From JAFARZ01 sp035651595 (lineage in GTDB: Bacteria; Actinomycetota; Actinomycetes; Streptosporangiales; Streptosporangiaceae): a stretch of 55,450 bases of DNA. Under the pieces are notes generated by a model. It worked only from the letters and a program-made list of their open reading frames with translations, ran no database searches and had not been told where the DNA came from. The position numbers were made by a program, and so were the translations under genes. Positions 24,386-31,738 of this stretch are shown here, in pieces; the stretch's first letter is position 1; each line of letters opens with the position of its first letter. The stretch is taken from contig DASRFJ010000245.1 of assembly GCA_035651595.1 (NCBI GenBank), positions 1 to 55,450 on the forward strand, given 5' to 3'.

Positions 24386-25558
24386 CTAAGCCCCCTGCCC
24401 GCGGATCGTCTTCAGCCGGGCGAGCGCGTCCCGCAGGACCTCTTCGCGTTTGCAGAACGCGAACCGGACCTGGGTCTTGCCCGCCAGCTTGTCGTCGTAG
24501 AACACGGCGCTCGGGATCGCCACCACGCCCGCCCGCTCGGGCAGCGCGCGGCAGAACTCGACACCATCGGCCGCCCCGAGTGCGGCGACATCCGTGGTCA
24601 CGAAGTACGTGCCGTCCGGCCGGTACACCTCGAAGCCGAGCTCGGCCAGGCCGTCCGCCAGCAGGTCCCGCTTGGCGCGCAGGTCCTCGCGCAGTTTTGC
24701 GTAATAGCTGTCCGGCAGGGCGAGTGCCTCGGCGACCGCGTACTGGAACGGCCCGCCGCTCACGTACGTCAGGAACTGCTTGGCGGTCCGGACCGCGGCC
24801 ACCAGTTCGGGCACGGCGGTCACCCAGCCGATCTTCCAGCCGGTGAACGAGAACGTCTTCCCGGCCGAGCTGACCGACACGGTCCGCTCGCGCATCCCGG
24901 GGAACTGGACGAGCGGGTGGTGCTGACCGTCGTAGATCATATGCTCGTAGACCTCGTCGGTGATCACCAGGATGTCGTGCTCGACGGCGAGCCGGGCGAC
25001 CTCGGCCAGCTCGGCCCGCGTGAACACCGTCCCCGTCGGATTGTGCGGGGTGTTCAGCAGGATCAGCCTGGTCCGCGGCGTGATGCTGTTCCGCAGCGCG
25101 GCCACGTCAGGGCGGAACTCCGGTGGCCGCAGCGTCACCGGCACCCTTATGCCGCCCGCCATCGCGATGTTCGCGGCGTAGGAATCGTAGTAGGGCTCGA
25201 ACGCGATCACCTCGTCGCCGGGCTCGACCAGCGCGATCAGCGCGGCCGCGATCGCCTCGGTGGCGCCGGCGGTGACGAGCACCTCGGTGTCCGGGTCGCA
25301 GCTCAGCCCGTACCAGCGCCGCTGGTGCGCCGCGATCGCTTCGCGCAACTCCGGGACGCCGGGACCGGGCGGGTACTGGTTGCCGCGGCCGTGCATGATC
25401 GCGTCGGCCGCGGCCTGCGCGATCTCGTGCGGGCCGTCCTCGTCCGGAAAGCCCTGGCCGAGGTTGATCGAACCGGTCGCCACGGCGCGCGCCGACATCT
25501 CGGCGAAGATCGTGGTGCCCAGCCCGGCCAGGCGGCGGTTAAGCAGCGGTCGTGTCAC
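24386..25558 (-). CDS. PLP-dependent aminotransferase, class I (glutamine transaminase K/YbdL-like)
   Basis: A 390-residue fold-type I aminotransferase. PLP residues are visible: Asn173 in the NPTG motif, Asp201 and Tyr204 (DEVYEH), and Schiff-base Lys234 (SSAGKTFSFTGWK). The N-terminus GSINLGQGFPDEDGP fits the kynurenine/glutamine transaminase K or N-succinyldiaminopimelate aminotransferase group. It is divergent, 22 bases apart, from an omega-amidase-like nitrilase. In known systems a glutamine-using transaminase and omega-amidase act together, for example in methionine salvage, which makes that role likely here but not proven. Confidence 0.85.
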   Translation of the reverse strand: MTRPLLNRRLAGLGTTIFAEMSARAVATGSINLGQGFPDEDGPHEIAQAAADAIMHGRGNQYPPGPGVPELREAIAAHQRRWYGLSCDPDTEVLVTAGATEAIAAALIALVEPGDEVIAFEPYYDSYAANIAMAGGIRVPVTLRPPEFRPDVAALRNSITPRTRLILLNTPHNPTGTVFTRAELAEVARLAVEHDILVITDEVYEHMIYDGQHHPLVQFPGMRERTVSVSSAGKTFSFTGWKIGWVTAVPELVAAVRTAKQFLTYVSGGPFQYAVAEALALPDSYYAKLREDLRAKRDLLADGLAELGFEVYRPDGTYFVTTDVAALGAADGVEFCRALPERAGVVAIPSAVFYDDKLAGKTQVRFAFCKREEVLRDALARLKTIRGQGA

Positions 25559-25580
25559 GGGACAACGTTACGCTGGAAGC

Positions 25581-26384
25581 ATGCGCGTCGCCTTGTGCCA
25601 GATTCCGGTCAGCTCCCAGTCCGCGGTCAATCTGCGGCGAGTCCAGGACGCCATGGCTTCGGCCGCGGAGCAGGGCGCTTCGGTCGCGGTCTTCCCGGAG
25701 GCCACCCAGGTCCGCTTCGGCTCCGACCTCAGGGCGTCTGCCGAACCGCTGGACGGGCCATTCTGCTCCGGGCTTTCTGCCTGTGCGAAGGCGACCGGTG
25801 TGGCGATGGTGGCCGGTGTCTTCGAACCAGCTCCGAACGGCCTAGTGTTCAACACGGCGGTCACCTTCGACGCCAGCGGTGAGCTCGTCAGCGCGTACCG
25901 GAAGCTGCACCTGTTCGATGCGTTCGGGCAGAGCGAGTCCGCCGAGGTCGCGGCCGGGTCGGAGATCGTCACGTTCGGCATGGGTGGCCTTACGATCGGT
26001 GTAGAGATCTGCTATGACCTGCGGTTCCCTGAACTGTCGCGTGCTTTGGCTTTGCGTGGCGCGGATTTGCTTCTTGTGCCGGCCGCGTGGGCGGCCGGCC
26101 TGTTCAAGGAGGAGCACTGGCTGACGCTGGTGCGCGCCCGGGCGATCGAGAACACGGTGTGGGTGGCGGCCGTCGGCCAGGTGCCCGACCCGGAGGAGAC
26201 CACGCACCGGCATCTCGGCGGCGTCGGCCGCAGCGTGCTCGTCGATCCGTTCGGCGTGGTCCGCTGCGACCTAGGTCCCGCCCCCCGAGTAGCCGTCGCC
26301 GACGTCGAGGACGACTTGGTCGCGGACGTCCGCCGCACCGTCCCCTCCCTAGCCAACCGCCGCGCCGACCTCTTCGGCCCCTAG
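25581..26384 (+). CDS. Carbon-nitrogen hydrolase (Nit/omega-amidase-like)
   Basis: A 267-residue nitrilase-superfamily amidase. The catalytic triad is Glu40 (VFPEA), Lys108 (YRKLHLF) and Cys144 (EICYDLRFPE). The EICYDLRFPELSRAL block is characteristic of the Nit1/Nit2 branch, which hydrolyses alpha-ketoglutaramate or deaminated glutathione. The start is ATG 25581 (MRVALCQIP); the longer frame from 25260 lies antisense to the aminotransferase. Pairing with the divergent aminotransferase supports an omega-amidase role. Confidence 0.85.
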   Translation: MRVALCQIPVSSQSAVNLRRVQDAMASAAEQGASVAVFPEATQVRFGSDLRASAEPLDGPFCSGLSACAKATGVAMVAGVFEPAPNGLVFNTAVTFDASGELVSAYRKLHLFDAFGQSESAEVAAGSEIVTFGMGGLTIGVEICYDLRFPELSRALALRGADLLLVPAAWAAGLFKEEHWLTLVRARAIENTVWVAAVGQVPDPEETTHRHLGGVGRSVLVDPFGVVRCDLGPAPRVAVADVEDDLVADVRRTVPSLANRRADLFGP

Positions 26385-26516
26385 CCCCCGCCGCCCGCGC
26401 CGCGGTTGACGGCCCGGCCCGCGCGCCAGTGCTCAACGCGCGCGAGCGTCGGCACCTTGCGTAACTTCAGCCCTGAAGCGATATCTAGCCACTCCAGCCG
26501 CACGCTTAGATGTCAG

Positions 26517-26578
26517 AAAAGAGCTTTGTGTTAGAAAAGGGTGCAGATCTGACACCTTTCTTGACATGAAGCTCTTTT
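26517..26578. repeat. Hairpin L flanking the DUF559 gene
   Basis: Outer arms aaaagagctt (26517-26526) and aagctctttt (26569-26578) are exact complements. Inside, gttagaaaagggtg and its partner ending ctttcttgaca pair imperfectly around a central agatct palindrome. A T-run follows on the plus strand. It lies 34 bases after the 3' end of the minus-strand DUF559 gene. Hairpin R at 27733-27796 has the same plan and partly the same sequence (agaaaag, then atct, then ttct). Besides a small cttcag/ctgaag hairpin near 26466, the gap 26385-26612 holds nothing else. Confidence 0.7.
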
Positions 26579-26612
26579 TCCCACATGGATCGCGCCTCAA
26601 CCGTCACAGGGG

Positions 26613-27587
26613 TCACAGCTTGGGGGTGGATGCGGCCGTGCACGATGCAGAACAGGGGCGCGGGGCGCCTTCCCAGCCGCCCGCCTGGAGGATCGCGCCC
26701 ACCTCTGCGGCAGTTGCACACGGAGTGTCGTTAACATCTGACCATCCGTAGCGAAGCGGCTCGAGACCAGAGACGATGGCGGCGCGATCGCGGGCCAAGT
26801 CGCGCCATTTGTCCTCGGGCCGGTGGGCAAGCCGCCCGTCCAGCTCGATCGCCACGCCGTAGCCGGGGTAGACGCGGTCCCGCCGGCCGGTCTGCCCGTT
26901 GGCCAGAGTAAACGGGACCTGGCGGTCCGCGACCGGCAAGCCGTGGGCGCGCTCGACGTCTTTGGTGAAGCGGTACTCCAGCGCGGAATGATCGCCTGCC
27001 TGGCCGCAGCCGATCACGTCGGTGAGCTCGGCACGCCAGCGGACCTTGACGCGTTGCGACATGGCGTGCTGCAACCTGACCTCGTTCGTGAGCTCCCGGC
27101 CGAAGGCACGAGTGATCCACCCGCACGCCTCGTCGAATGTCGCCGCGACCTGCACCAGGTCCAGCAGCGTGTCCTCGATCGCGGTGTGCGGCGGGTCCCG
27201 GTGCCCGTCCGGCGGGTCGTAGATCCGGTTGAGCCGGTGCACCCGGAGCCCGACGGCCGGGGCGACCTGCCGTCCGGCTGGGATAGCCACGTGGATCAGC
27301 GGCGATTCCTCGTCCGTAAGCTCGTGCAGTTCGGCGGCGGTCTCATGACTGATCACGGCGCCTCGCCCGGCGTACAGCACGGCCGCCCACAGCTGCGCAG
27401 GCCGCTCCAGTGTGCCCGGAACGTCCGTGTATACGCCCGAGTAGACCCGCCGCCACGTCCCGCGCCGCACTCGCGACTTCACCGCGTCCAGCGCCATACC
27501 GCCGTCGCGGAGCGCCTGTGTACGCGTGAACACGCCATGCTGCGGCCGCGCCACGCGGTCCAGCTCTCGCGAAAGTACTGTGCTCAT
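26613..27587 (-). CDS. DUF559 protein with AbiEi-like N-terminal winged helix
   Basis: A 324-residue protein. Residues 1-60 resemble the AbiEi/type IV antitoxin winged helix: HGVFTRTQALRDGGMALDAVKSRVRRGTWRRVYSGVY. The C-terminal third resembles DUF559, a Vsr-like nuclease fold: ALEYRF, then RRDRVYPGYGVAIELDGRLAH with the E..D..ExD acidic set, and DKWRDLARDRAAIVSG. No toxin gene is adjacent. The ATG at 27587 follows AGGTG; the frame upstream is open but lacks a better signal. Hairpins lie on both sides. Such genes occur in many copies per genome in several actinobacterial groups; whether they are mobile, defensive or regulatory is unknown. Confidence 0.8.
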   Translation of the reverse strand: MSTVLSRELDRVARPQHGVFTRTQALRDGGMALDAVKSRVRRGTWRRVYSGVYTDVPGTLERPAQLWAAVLYAGRGAVISHETAAELHELTDEESPLIHVAIPAGRQVAPAVGLRVHRLNRIYDPPDGHRDPPHTAIEDTLLDLVQVAATFDEACGWITRAFGRELTNEVRLQHAMSQRVKVRWRAELTDVIGCGQAGDHSALEYRFTKDVERAHGLPVADRQVPFTLANGQTGRRDRVYPGYGVAIELDGRLAHRPEDKWRDLARDRAAIVSGLEPLRYGWSDVNDTPCATAAEVGAILQAGGWEGAPRPCSASCTAASTPKL

Positions 27588-27898
27588 GACACCTAGTGTG
27601 ACCGGCCCCACCGGCAAATTGAGCCACATACGTGTAGCTGATCGGTATCGCTCACGCGAAACAGGTCGCTCGCGGCCCTCGGGTGTTGCTTGTGGTGCTA
27701 AAGGTGCGTAACGAGAGCTTCTTCCGTGTTTAAAAAGGGTCTCATGTGAGAAAAGTCGCCATATCTGGCGCCCTTCTCAACACGAGACACTTTTCTGCCA
27801 TGAAAGGCGGCCTGCTCCGACCACGAACCGGGCAAGTCATGAAATTTCGGGCGCGGGCAGACGCGGCGGGGTGGCGGAGTGCTGGGTGGCGGGGCGGG
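27588..27898. other. Gene-free stretch before the DUF559 gene
   Basis: These 311 bases hold hairpin R (27733-27796), the presumed promoter of the DUF559 gene, and a GC-rich stretch at 27850-27898 next to the stop of the propeller gene. I see no coding sequence or RNA gene. Confidence 0.6.
27733..27796. repeat. Hairpin R flanking the DUF559 gene
   Basis: Arms gtctc (27759-27763) and gagac (27804-27808) bracket, allowing for exact placement by a few bases, the stem tgtgagaa/ttctcaaca and an inner stem cgcc-atatct-ggcg. An A-run precedes and a T-run follows. Layout and several blocks match hairpin L, but the inner stem bases differ on both sides at once (ggtg/cacc against cgcc/ggcg), which keeps pairing intact. 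Such paired changes point to selection on structure. Confidence 0.6.
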
Positions 27899-30800
27899 CT
27901 AGCGGCGGATGGGGGATTGCCAGAAGACGGGTTGCTCGCTGGCTAGCGAAGCCGTGAAGCCCACGCCGGTGAGCGTGCTGCCGGAAACGGTGAGGCCGGT
28001 GATCGCCTGGATGCCAGGGCCGGACAGGCCCTGGCCGCCTGGCGTGGTCGCCTTCCAGGTGAGGCCGTCCGACGACGTCCAGACCACGACATCCTGGTGC
28101 CCCAGGGTGGCGCCGAACGAACCGGTCGCGGTGAACATGTCGCCGGCCGCGGCCAGCGCGGTGACCTGGGCGACACCGGACGGCACGGGCAGCGGGGTCT
28201 CGGTCCACGTGGCGCCGCCGTCGGCGGACCGGGCGGCGAACGGCGCCAGCCCGCTGTTCTGTGTCTGCTCCATGCCGACCGCGACCACCGTCCGGCCGGC
28301 GGCGGTGACGTGCAGCAGCACGGCACGCGAGGCGCCGGACGGGACCGGAAGGGAGATCCCGCGCCACTCGCGGCCGTCCACGGAGACCCATGCGGCCGGC
28401 TGGTCACCGAAGCGGCCGACGGCGGCGAAGCCGCTCGCGGTCGCGGTGACCGCGAGCATCTGCCGGTCGCCGGCACCGTCCAGCGCCCCGGGGACCGCAT
28501 CGGTGGACCTGGCCCAGTTGTCCAGCCCGGCCGACCACCACGCCGTCGCGATCATCTTGCCGTTGGCCAGCTGCTGATAGCCGACTACGACGTAACCGTT
28601 CGGCCCGGCCGCCACCTGCTCGGTGAACAGCCCGCTTTGCTTGAAGACCGGCTCTGTGTCGGCCGCGGCCCACGTGCCGCCGTCCGCGGACACGACCACG
28701 ACCGGGTGCTCCAGCGCTCCGCTGGCCACTCCGCCGACGGCCACCCAGCCCGAGCCGCCGAACGTCACGCTGGTGAGCTGCTGCTCCCCTGGCCGCTCGA
28801 ACACCGCCGGAGTTTCCCCGGCGTCCCTGCTCCACTGGCTGCCGCCGTCCACGGACATCCATGCGGCCGGGTAGCCGTTCGCACTGCCGACGGCGACCTG
28901 CATACTGCCGTGCGCCGCCACCGCGTTGGTCGCGACCTGCGGCATGATCGCGCCGGGGATCGCGGACAGGCTCACGTTGCGCGAGCCGGTGCCGGCCATG
29001 AGCACCTTGATGACCGGAACGCCACGCGCGCCATTGGCCGGCACCGCGGTGACCACGGCGCCCGACGGGATCGGCGCCGCACCGGACACCGACACGGCCG
29101 CGGCCTGGCCGAAGGTGGTGGTGGGCTGCCATTGAGTGCCTTGGGCAGAGACGAACGCCACGAGGTTCCCGGCCGAGCCACCGGTGATCACGGCGCCATC
29201 CGGACCGCCGTTCATCACGCCGGGGATGAAGCCGGTGCCCGCGCTCAGCGTGGTCGCGAACTTCCACGTCGTGCCGTCCGCGGACTGGTACACGTCCGCT
29301 ACGGCGGTCCCGGCGTGCGCGGCCGGGCGGACCGCGACGAACCCGGCGGAGGTCGCCGCGACCCCGGCGATCTGGTCCGTGGCGCCGTGTCCGGCTGGCA
29401 CGGTTACCGGCGCCCACGCGCGTCCGCCGTCCCGGCTCAGCCACGCCGCGCCGACCGCGGCGACCGCGGGATGCCCGGCGATCTTCCTGGTGGCGTCCAC
29501 CTCGCCGGCCAGCAGGACATTATCGCCTGACGTCGCCAGGTACTTGAAGTCCAGCGCACCCGCCGGCCCGGCCGCCTGGTGCCAGCTCACGCCGTTGGCC
29601 GACACGAACATGGCGTTGGCGCCGATCGCGATGAACCCGCTGCTGGTCCGGTGCAGCACGGTGATCTGGGCGGGCAGCCCGGTGGTGGACACCAGCGTCC
29701 ACGCCTCGCCGGTGCCGCTCACCCAGATGGCGTCGGGTCCGAGCGCCACCCAGTTCCCGCCGCCACCCGCGACCATCGTGGCCGCGTGCCCCGGCGGTGG
29801 GGGTCCGCCCCCTGCCACCGATTCGCTGGCCAGGGACCAAGAACCACCGCCGTTATGAGAAAAAAAGAACTGCGCACGGGCAATGCGGCCGCCACTTTGC
29901 CCGCCGACAGCGACCACCGCGGCCCCGTCGGCGGCCACGCGGCCGAGCAACTGGCTGAGGCCGCGGGTGCTGGGTGCGGCGGTGAAGTCGCGGCCGGCCA
30001 GCGTGGCCGGCGGGAAGCCGAGCGCGCTCGCGCCCGGGGCGGGGCTGTTGGTGGTGCTGTGGGCGCCCACGACCACGACGACCGCGATGCCGACCGCGAT
30101 CATCGTCAGGATCGGCAGGCCGACGCGCAGCGCCCAGCCGCGGAAGTTCAGGTTCGCCTTGAATTCGGTGGCGATGCTGCGCCGCTCCGGCTGGGGCAGG
30201 AAGGAACGGAGCAGCCTGGCCCACTCGCTGCCACCCGGCGCGGCCGGCTCGGGGGCGGCGGTCTCGCGCGCGGGCCCTGGCCGGTCACGACGCCGCCGGG
30301 GGCCGGACGGCGGGCGCCGCGGCGGGGCCGGGCGGGAGCGGCGATGGGCGGCCGGGAACGGCCCGTCGAACTCGAAGCCGGGGCGGTCCTCCGGCCAGGC
30401 CCGCACCGGGCCCGAGCTGATCGTCGGGGTGTAGCGGAACTGGCGCGGTTCGCCCAGGTCGAAGCCATGGCTGGTGCCGCGCGGGTGGTCGCGGCCCGGT
30501 GGGGCCTGGCGCTGTCCGTCGCGTAGCCCCTGGTGCTGTCCCCGGCCGGGGCGGCGCAGGCGCCGGGTCTCGAATTCGAACCCGGGGACGTCGCTGGGCG
30601 CCGCGCCGGGCGGCAGCACGCGCTGCGGGCCGGTCGCGTTCAGGCGGGGCATCGGACCGGTGTTGCTGACGCGAGGGATGGGACCGGTGTTGCTGAGGCG
30701 CGGCATGGGGCCGGTCGCGGCGCGCGGGATCGGGCCGGTGTCGGTCACGCGCGGGATCGGACCCGTGTTGCTGATGCGGGGGATCGGGCCCGTGTTGCTG

Positions 30801-31102
30801 ATGCGCGGGATCGGGCCGGTGTTGGTTACCCGGGGAATGGGGCCTGTGTTGCTGATGCGCGGGATCGGGCCGGTGTTGGTCACTCGCGGGATGGGGCCGG
30901 TGTTCGTTACGCGTGGGATCGGGCCGGTGTTGCTGAGCCGCGGCATCGGGCCGGCGGCCGGGCCGGGGTTGGGCTGCTGAGAACGCGAGGGCTGCGGTCG
31001 GCGAGGCTGCCGCGGCGGCTCGCCTCGCGGCGCGGGATCCGGAGAACGTCGAGGATCCCGGTAGCGGTCCGCTCCAGGATTGCCCGTCAGATCGCTTCTC
31101 AC
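27899..31102 (-). CDS. Large membrane-anchored beta-propeller-like protein with TGPIPR repeats
   Basis: A 1067-residue protein. Residues 1-50 are Pro/Arg-rich; about 50-157 are a run of nine-residue NTGPIPRVT-type repeats; then a charged, Pro/Arg-rich cytoplasmic part; a single membrane helix near 327-350 (ILTMIAVGIAVVVVV); then about 700 extracellular residues. These contain repeated blades such as GGSWSLASES, GTTWKFATT, GSQWSRDAG and GREWRGIS, with SADG/SVDG aspartate-box-like turns of sialidase/BNR propellers. It is probably a signal-transducing or cell-surface sensor protein. The GTG at 31102 is preceded by GAAGG. No enzyme residues are evident. Confidence 0.75.
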   Translation of the reverse strand: MRSDLTGNPGADRYRDPRRSPDPAPRGEPPRQPRRPQPSRSQQPNPGPAAGPMPRLSNTGPIPRVTNTGPIPRVTNTGPIPRISNTGPIPRVTNTGPIPRISNTGPIPRISNTGPIPRVTDTGPIPRAATGPMPRLSNTGPIPRVSNTGPMPRLNATGPQRVLPPGAAPSDVPGFEFETRRLRRPGRGQHQGLRDGQRQAPPGRDHPRGTSHGFDLGEPRQFRYTPTISSGPVRAWPEDRPGFEFDGPFPAAHRRSRPAPPRRPPSGPRRRRDRPGPARETAAPEPAAPGGSEWARLLRSFLPQPERRSIATEFKANLNFRGWALRVGLPILTMIAVGIAVVVVVGAHSTTNSPAPGASALGFPPATLAGRDFTAAPSTRGLSQLLGRVAADGAAVVAVGGQSGGRIARAQFFFSHNGGGSWSLASESVAGGGPPPPGHAATMVAGGGGNWVALGPDAIWVSGTGEAWTLVSTTGLPAQITVLHRTSSGFIAIGANAMFVSANGVSWHQAAGPAGALDFKYLATSGDNVLLAGEVDATRKIAGHPAVAAVGAAWLSRDGGRAWAPVTVPAGHGATDQIAGVAATSAGFVAVRPAAHAGTAVADVYQSADGTTWKFATTLSAGTGFIPGVMNGGPDGAVITGGSAGNLVAFVSAQGTQWQPTTTFGQAAAVSVSGAAPIPSGAVVTAVPANGARGVPVIKVLMAGTGSRNVSLSAIPGAIMPQVATNAVAAHGSMQVAVGSANGYPAAWMSVDGGSQWSRDAGETPAVFERPGEQQLTSVTFGGSGWVAVGGVASGALEHPVVVVSADGGTWAAADTEPVFKQSGLFTEQVAAGPNGYVVVGYQQLANGKMIATAWWSAGLDNWARSTDAVPGALDGAGDRQMLAVTATASGFAAVGRFGDQPAAWVSVDGREWRGISLPVPSGASRAVLLHVTAAGRTVVAVGMEQTQNSGLAPFAARSADGGATWTETPLPVPSGVAQVTALAAAGDMFTATGSFGATLGHQDVVVWTSSDGLTWKATTPGGQGLSGPGIQAITGLTVSGSTLTGVGFTASLASEQPVFWQSPIRR
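30632..30960 (-). repeat. 27-bp coding repeat array (NTGPIPRVT units)
   Basis: Twelve units of the pattern N-T-G-P-(I/M)-P-R-x-x plus a degenerate thirteenth lie within the propeller protein's cytoplasmic part. Most units are 27 bases; one is shorter. The units are nearly identical at DNA level, so copy number probably changes by slippage. On the plus strand the array gives open frames of GPVLL repeats that are not genes. Confidence 0.85.
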
Positions 31103-31738
31103 CTTCGCCTAGCCGCCGTCAACCGATGAAGATCCCCTTCCCGCCGATGGTACCGGTCACCTCGCCGCCCTGATGGGCGATTTTACCCGTTAGCTGTATC
31201 GTCGCGGGCGGCCCGTGGCGCTATGCGGCACTCAGGTTGCTGTATGCAGGCATCCCAGAACAGCGTGTACTCGCGGCGTGCCGCCCGGTCCGGCTGTGCT
31301 GCCGCGAGGCCCGGCCCTATCGGACATTTACCCTTATTCCGGGCGTGCCGTCGGACGCGCCAGATGATTGCGGACACTTACCCCACCAGTTTGGGGGGGG
31401 TAAGTGTCCGCAATCATTCGCGATCGCCTCCGGGGCCGCCGCGAGCCGCGGACGAGCAGGGCCGTGCCGTGGCAAATCGGGATATTTCCGGTATCCCGCA
31501 CGGCGGCTGCGCCCGCGACATGGCGGAAGCGGCGGGGAACCCGCGAGCGGCGGACGCCTGGCGCCGGTGGCCGGAACCACCGGAAGGCGGGCACATGCGG
31601 CTAGTAGGGGCGAAGGTGAGGGATTGCACACGCGCCCCATCGGCCGCACCACGGAACTCAGGTACTGCGAGGGACGGCGGCGGGTAGCCTGAAAGGCAGA
31701 GTCCAAACCAATGCTAAGCACATCTTCGGAAGAGGGCG
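31103..31738. other. Divergent gene-free region with hairpin elements
   Basis: These 636 bases separate the propeller gene and kgd. They hold a half copy of the dispersed hairpin (cggacatttaccc, 31321-31333, with a downstream match to 250-276) and a full copy at 31364-31417. Open frames that cross the hairpins have no family resemblance. Promoters for both flanking genes must lie here; a GGAAGAG ribosome-binding site is visible just before kgd. Confidence 0.65.
31364..31417. repeat. Dispersed hairpin, full copy 1
   Basis: Arms of 21 bases pair exactly: atgattgcggacacttacccc (written here by its core gattgcggacacttacccc) at 31364-31384 and its complement at 31397-31417, around a 12-base G-rich loop. 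Because it lies between divergent genes it cannot serve as an ordinary terminator for either. The loop differs from copies 2 and 3. Confidence 0.9.

Noticed and set aside
26613..27587. Type IV toxin-antitoxin system
   Set aside because: Only an AbiEi-like winged helix is fused to DUF559; no AbiEii-type nucleotidyltransferase toxin gene is adjacent.
30632..30960. Regular repeats that could be taken for a CRISPR array
   Set aside because: The 27-base units are contiguous without unique spacers and are in frame with a protein repeat.
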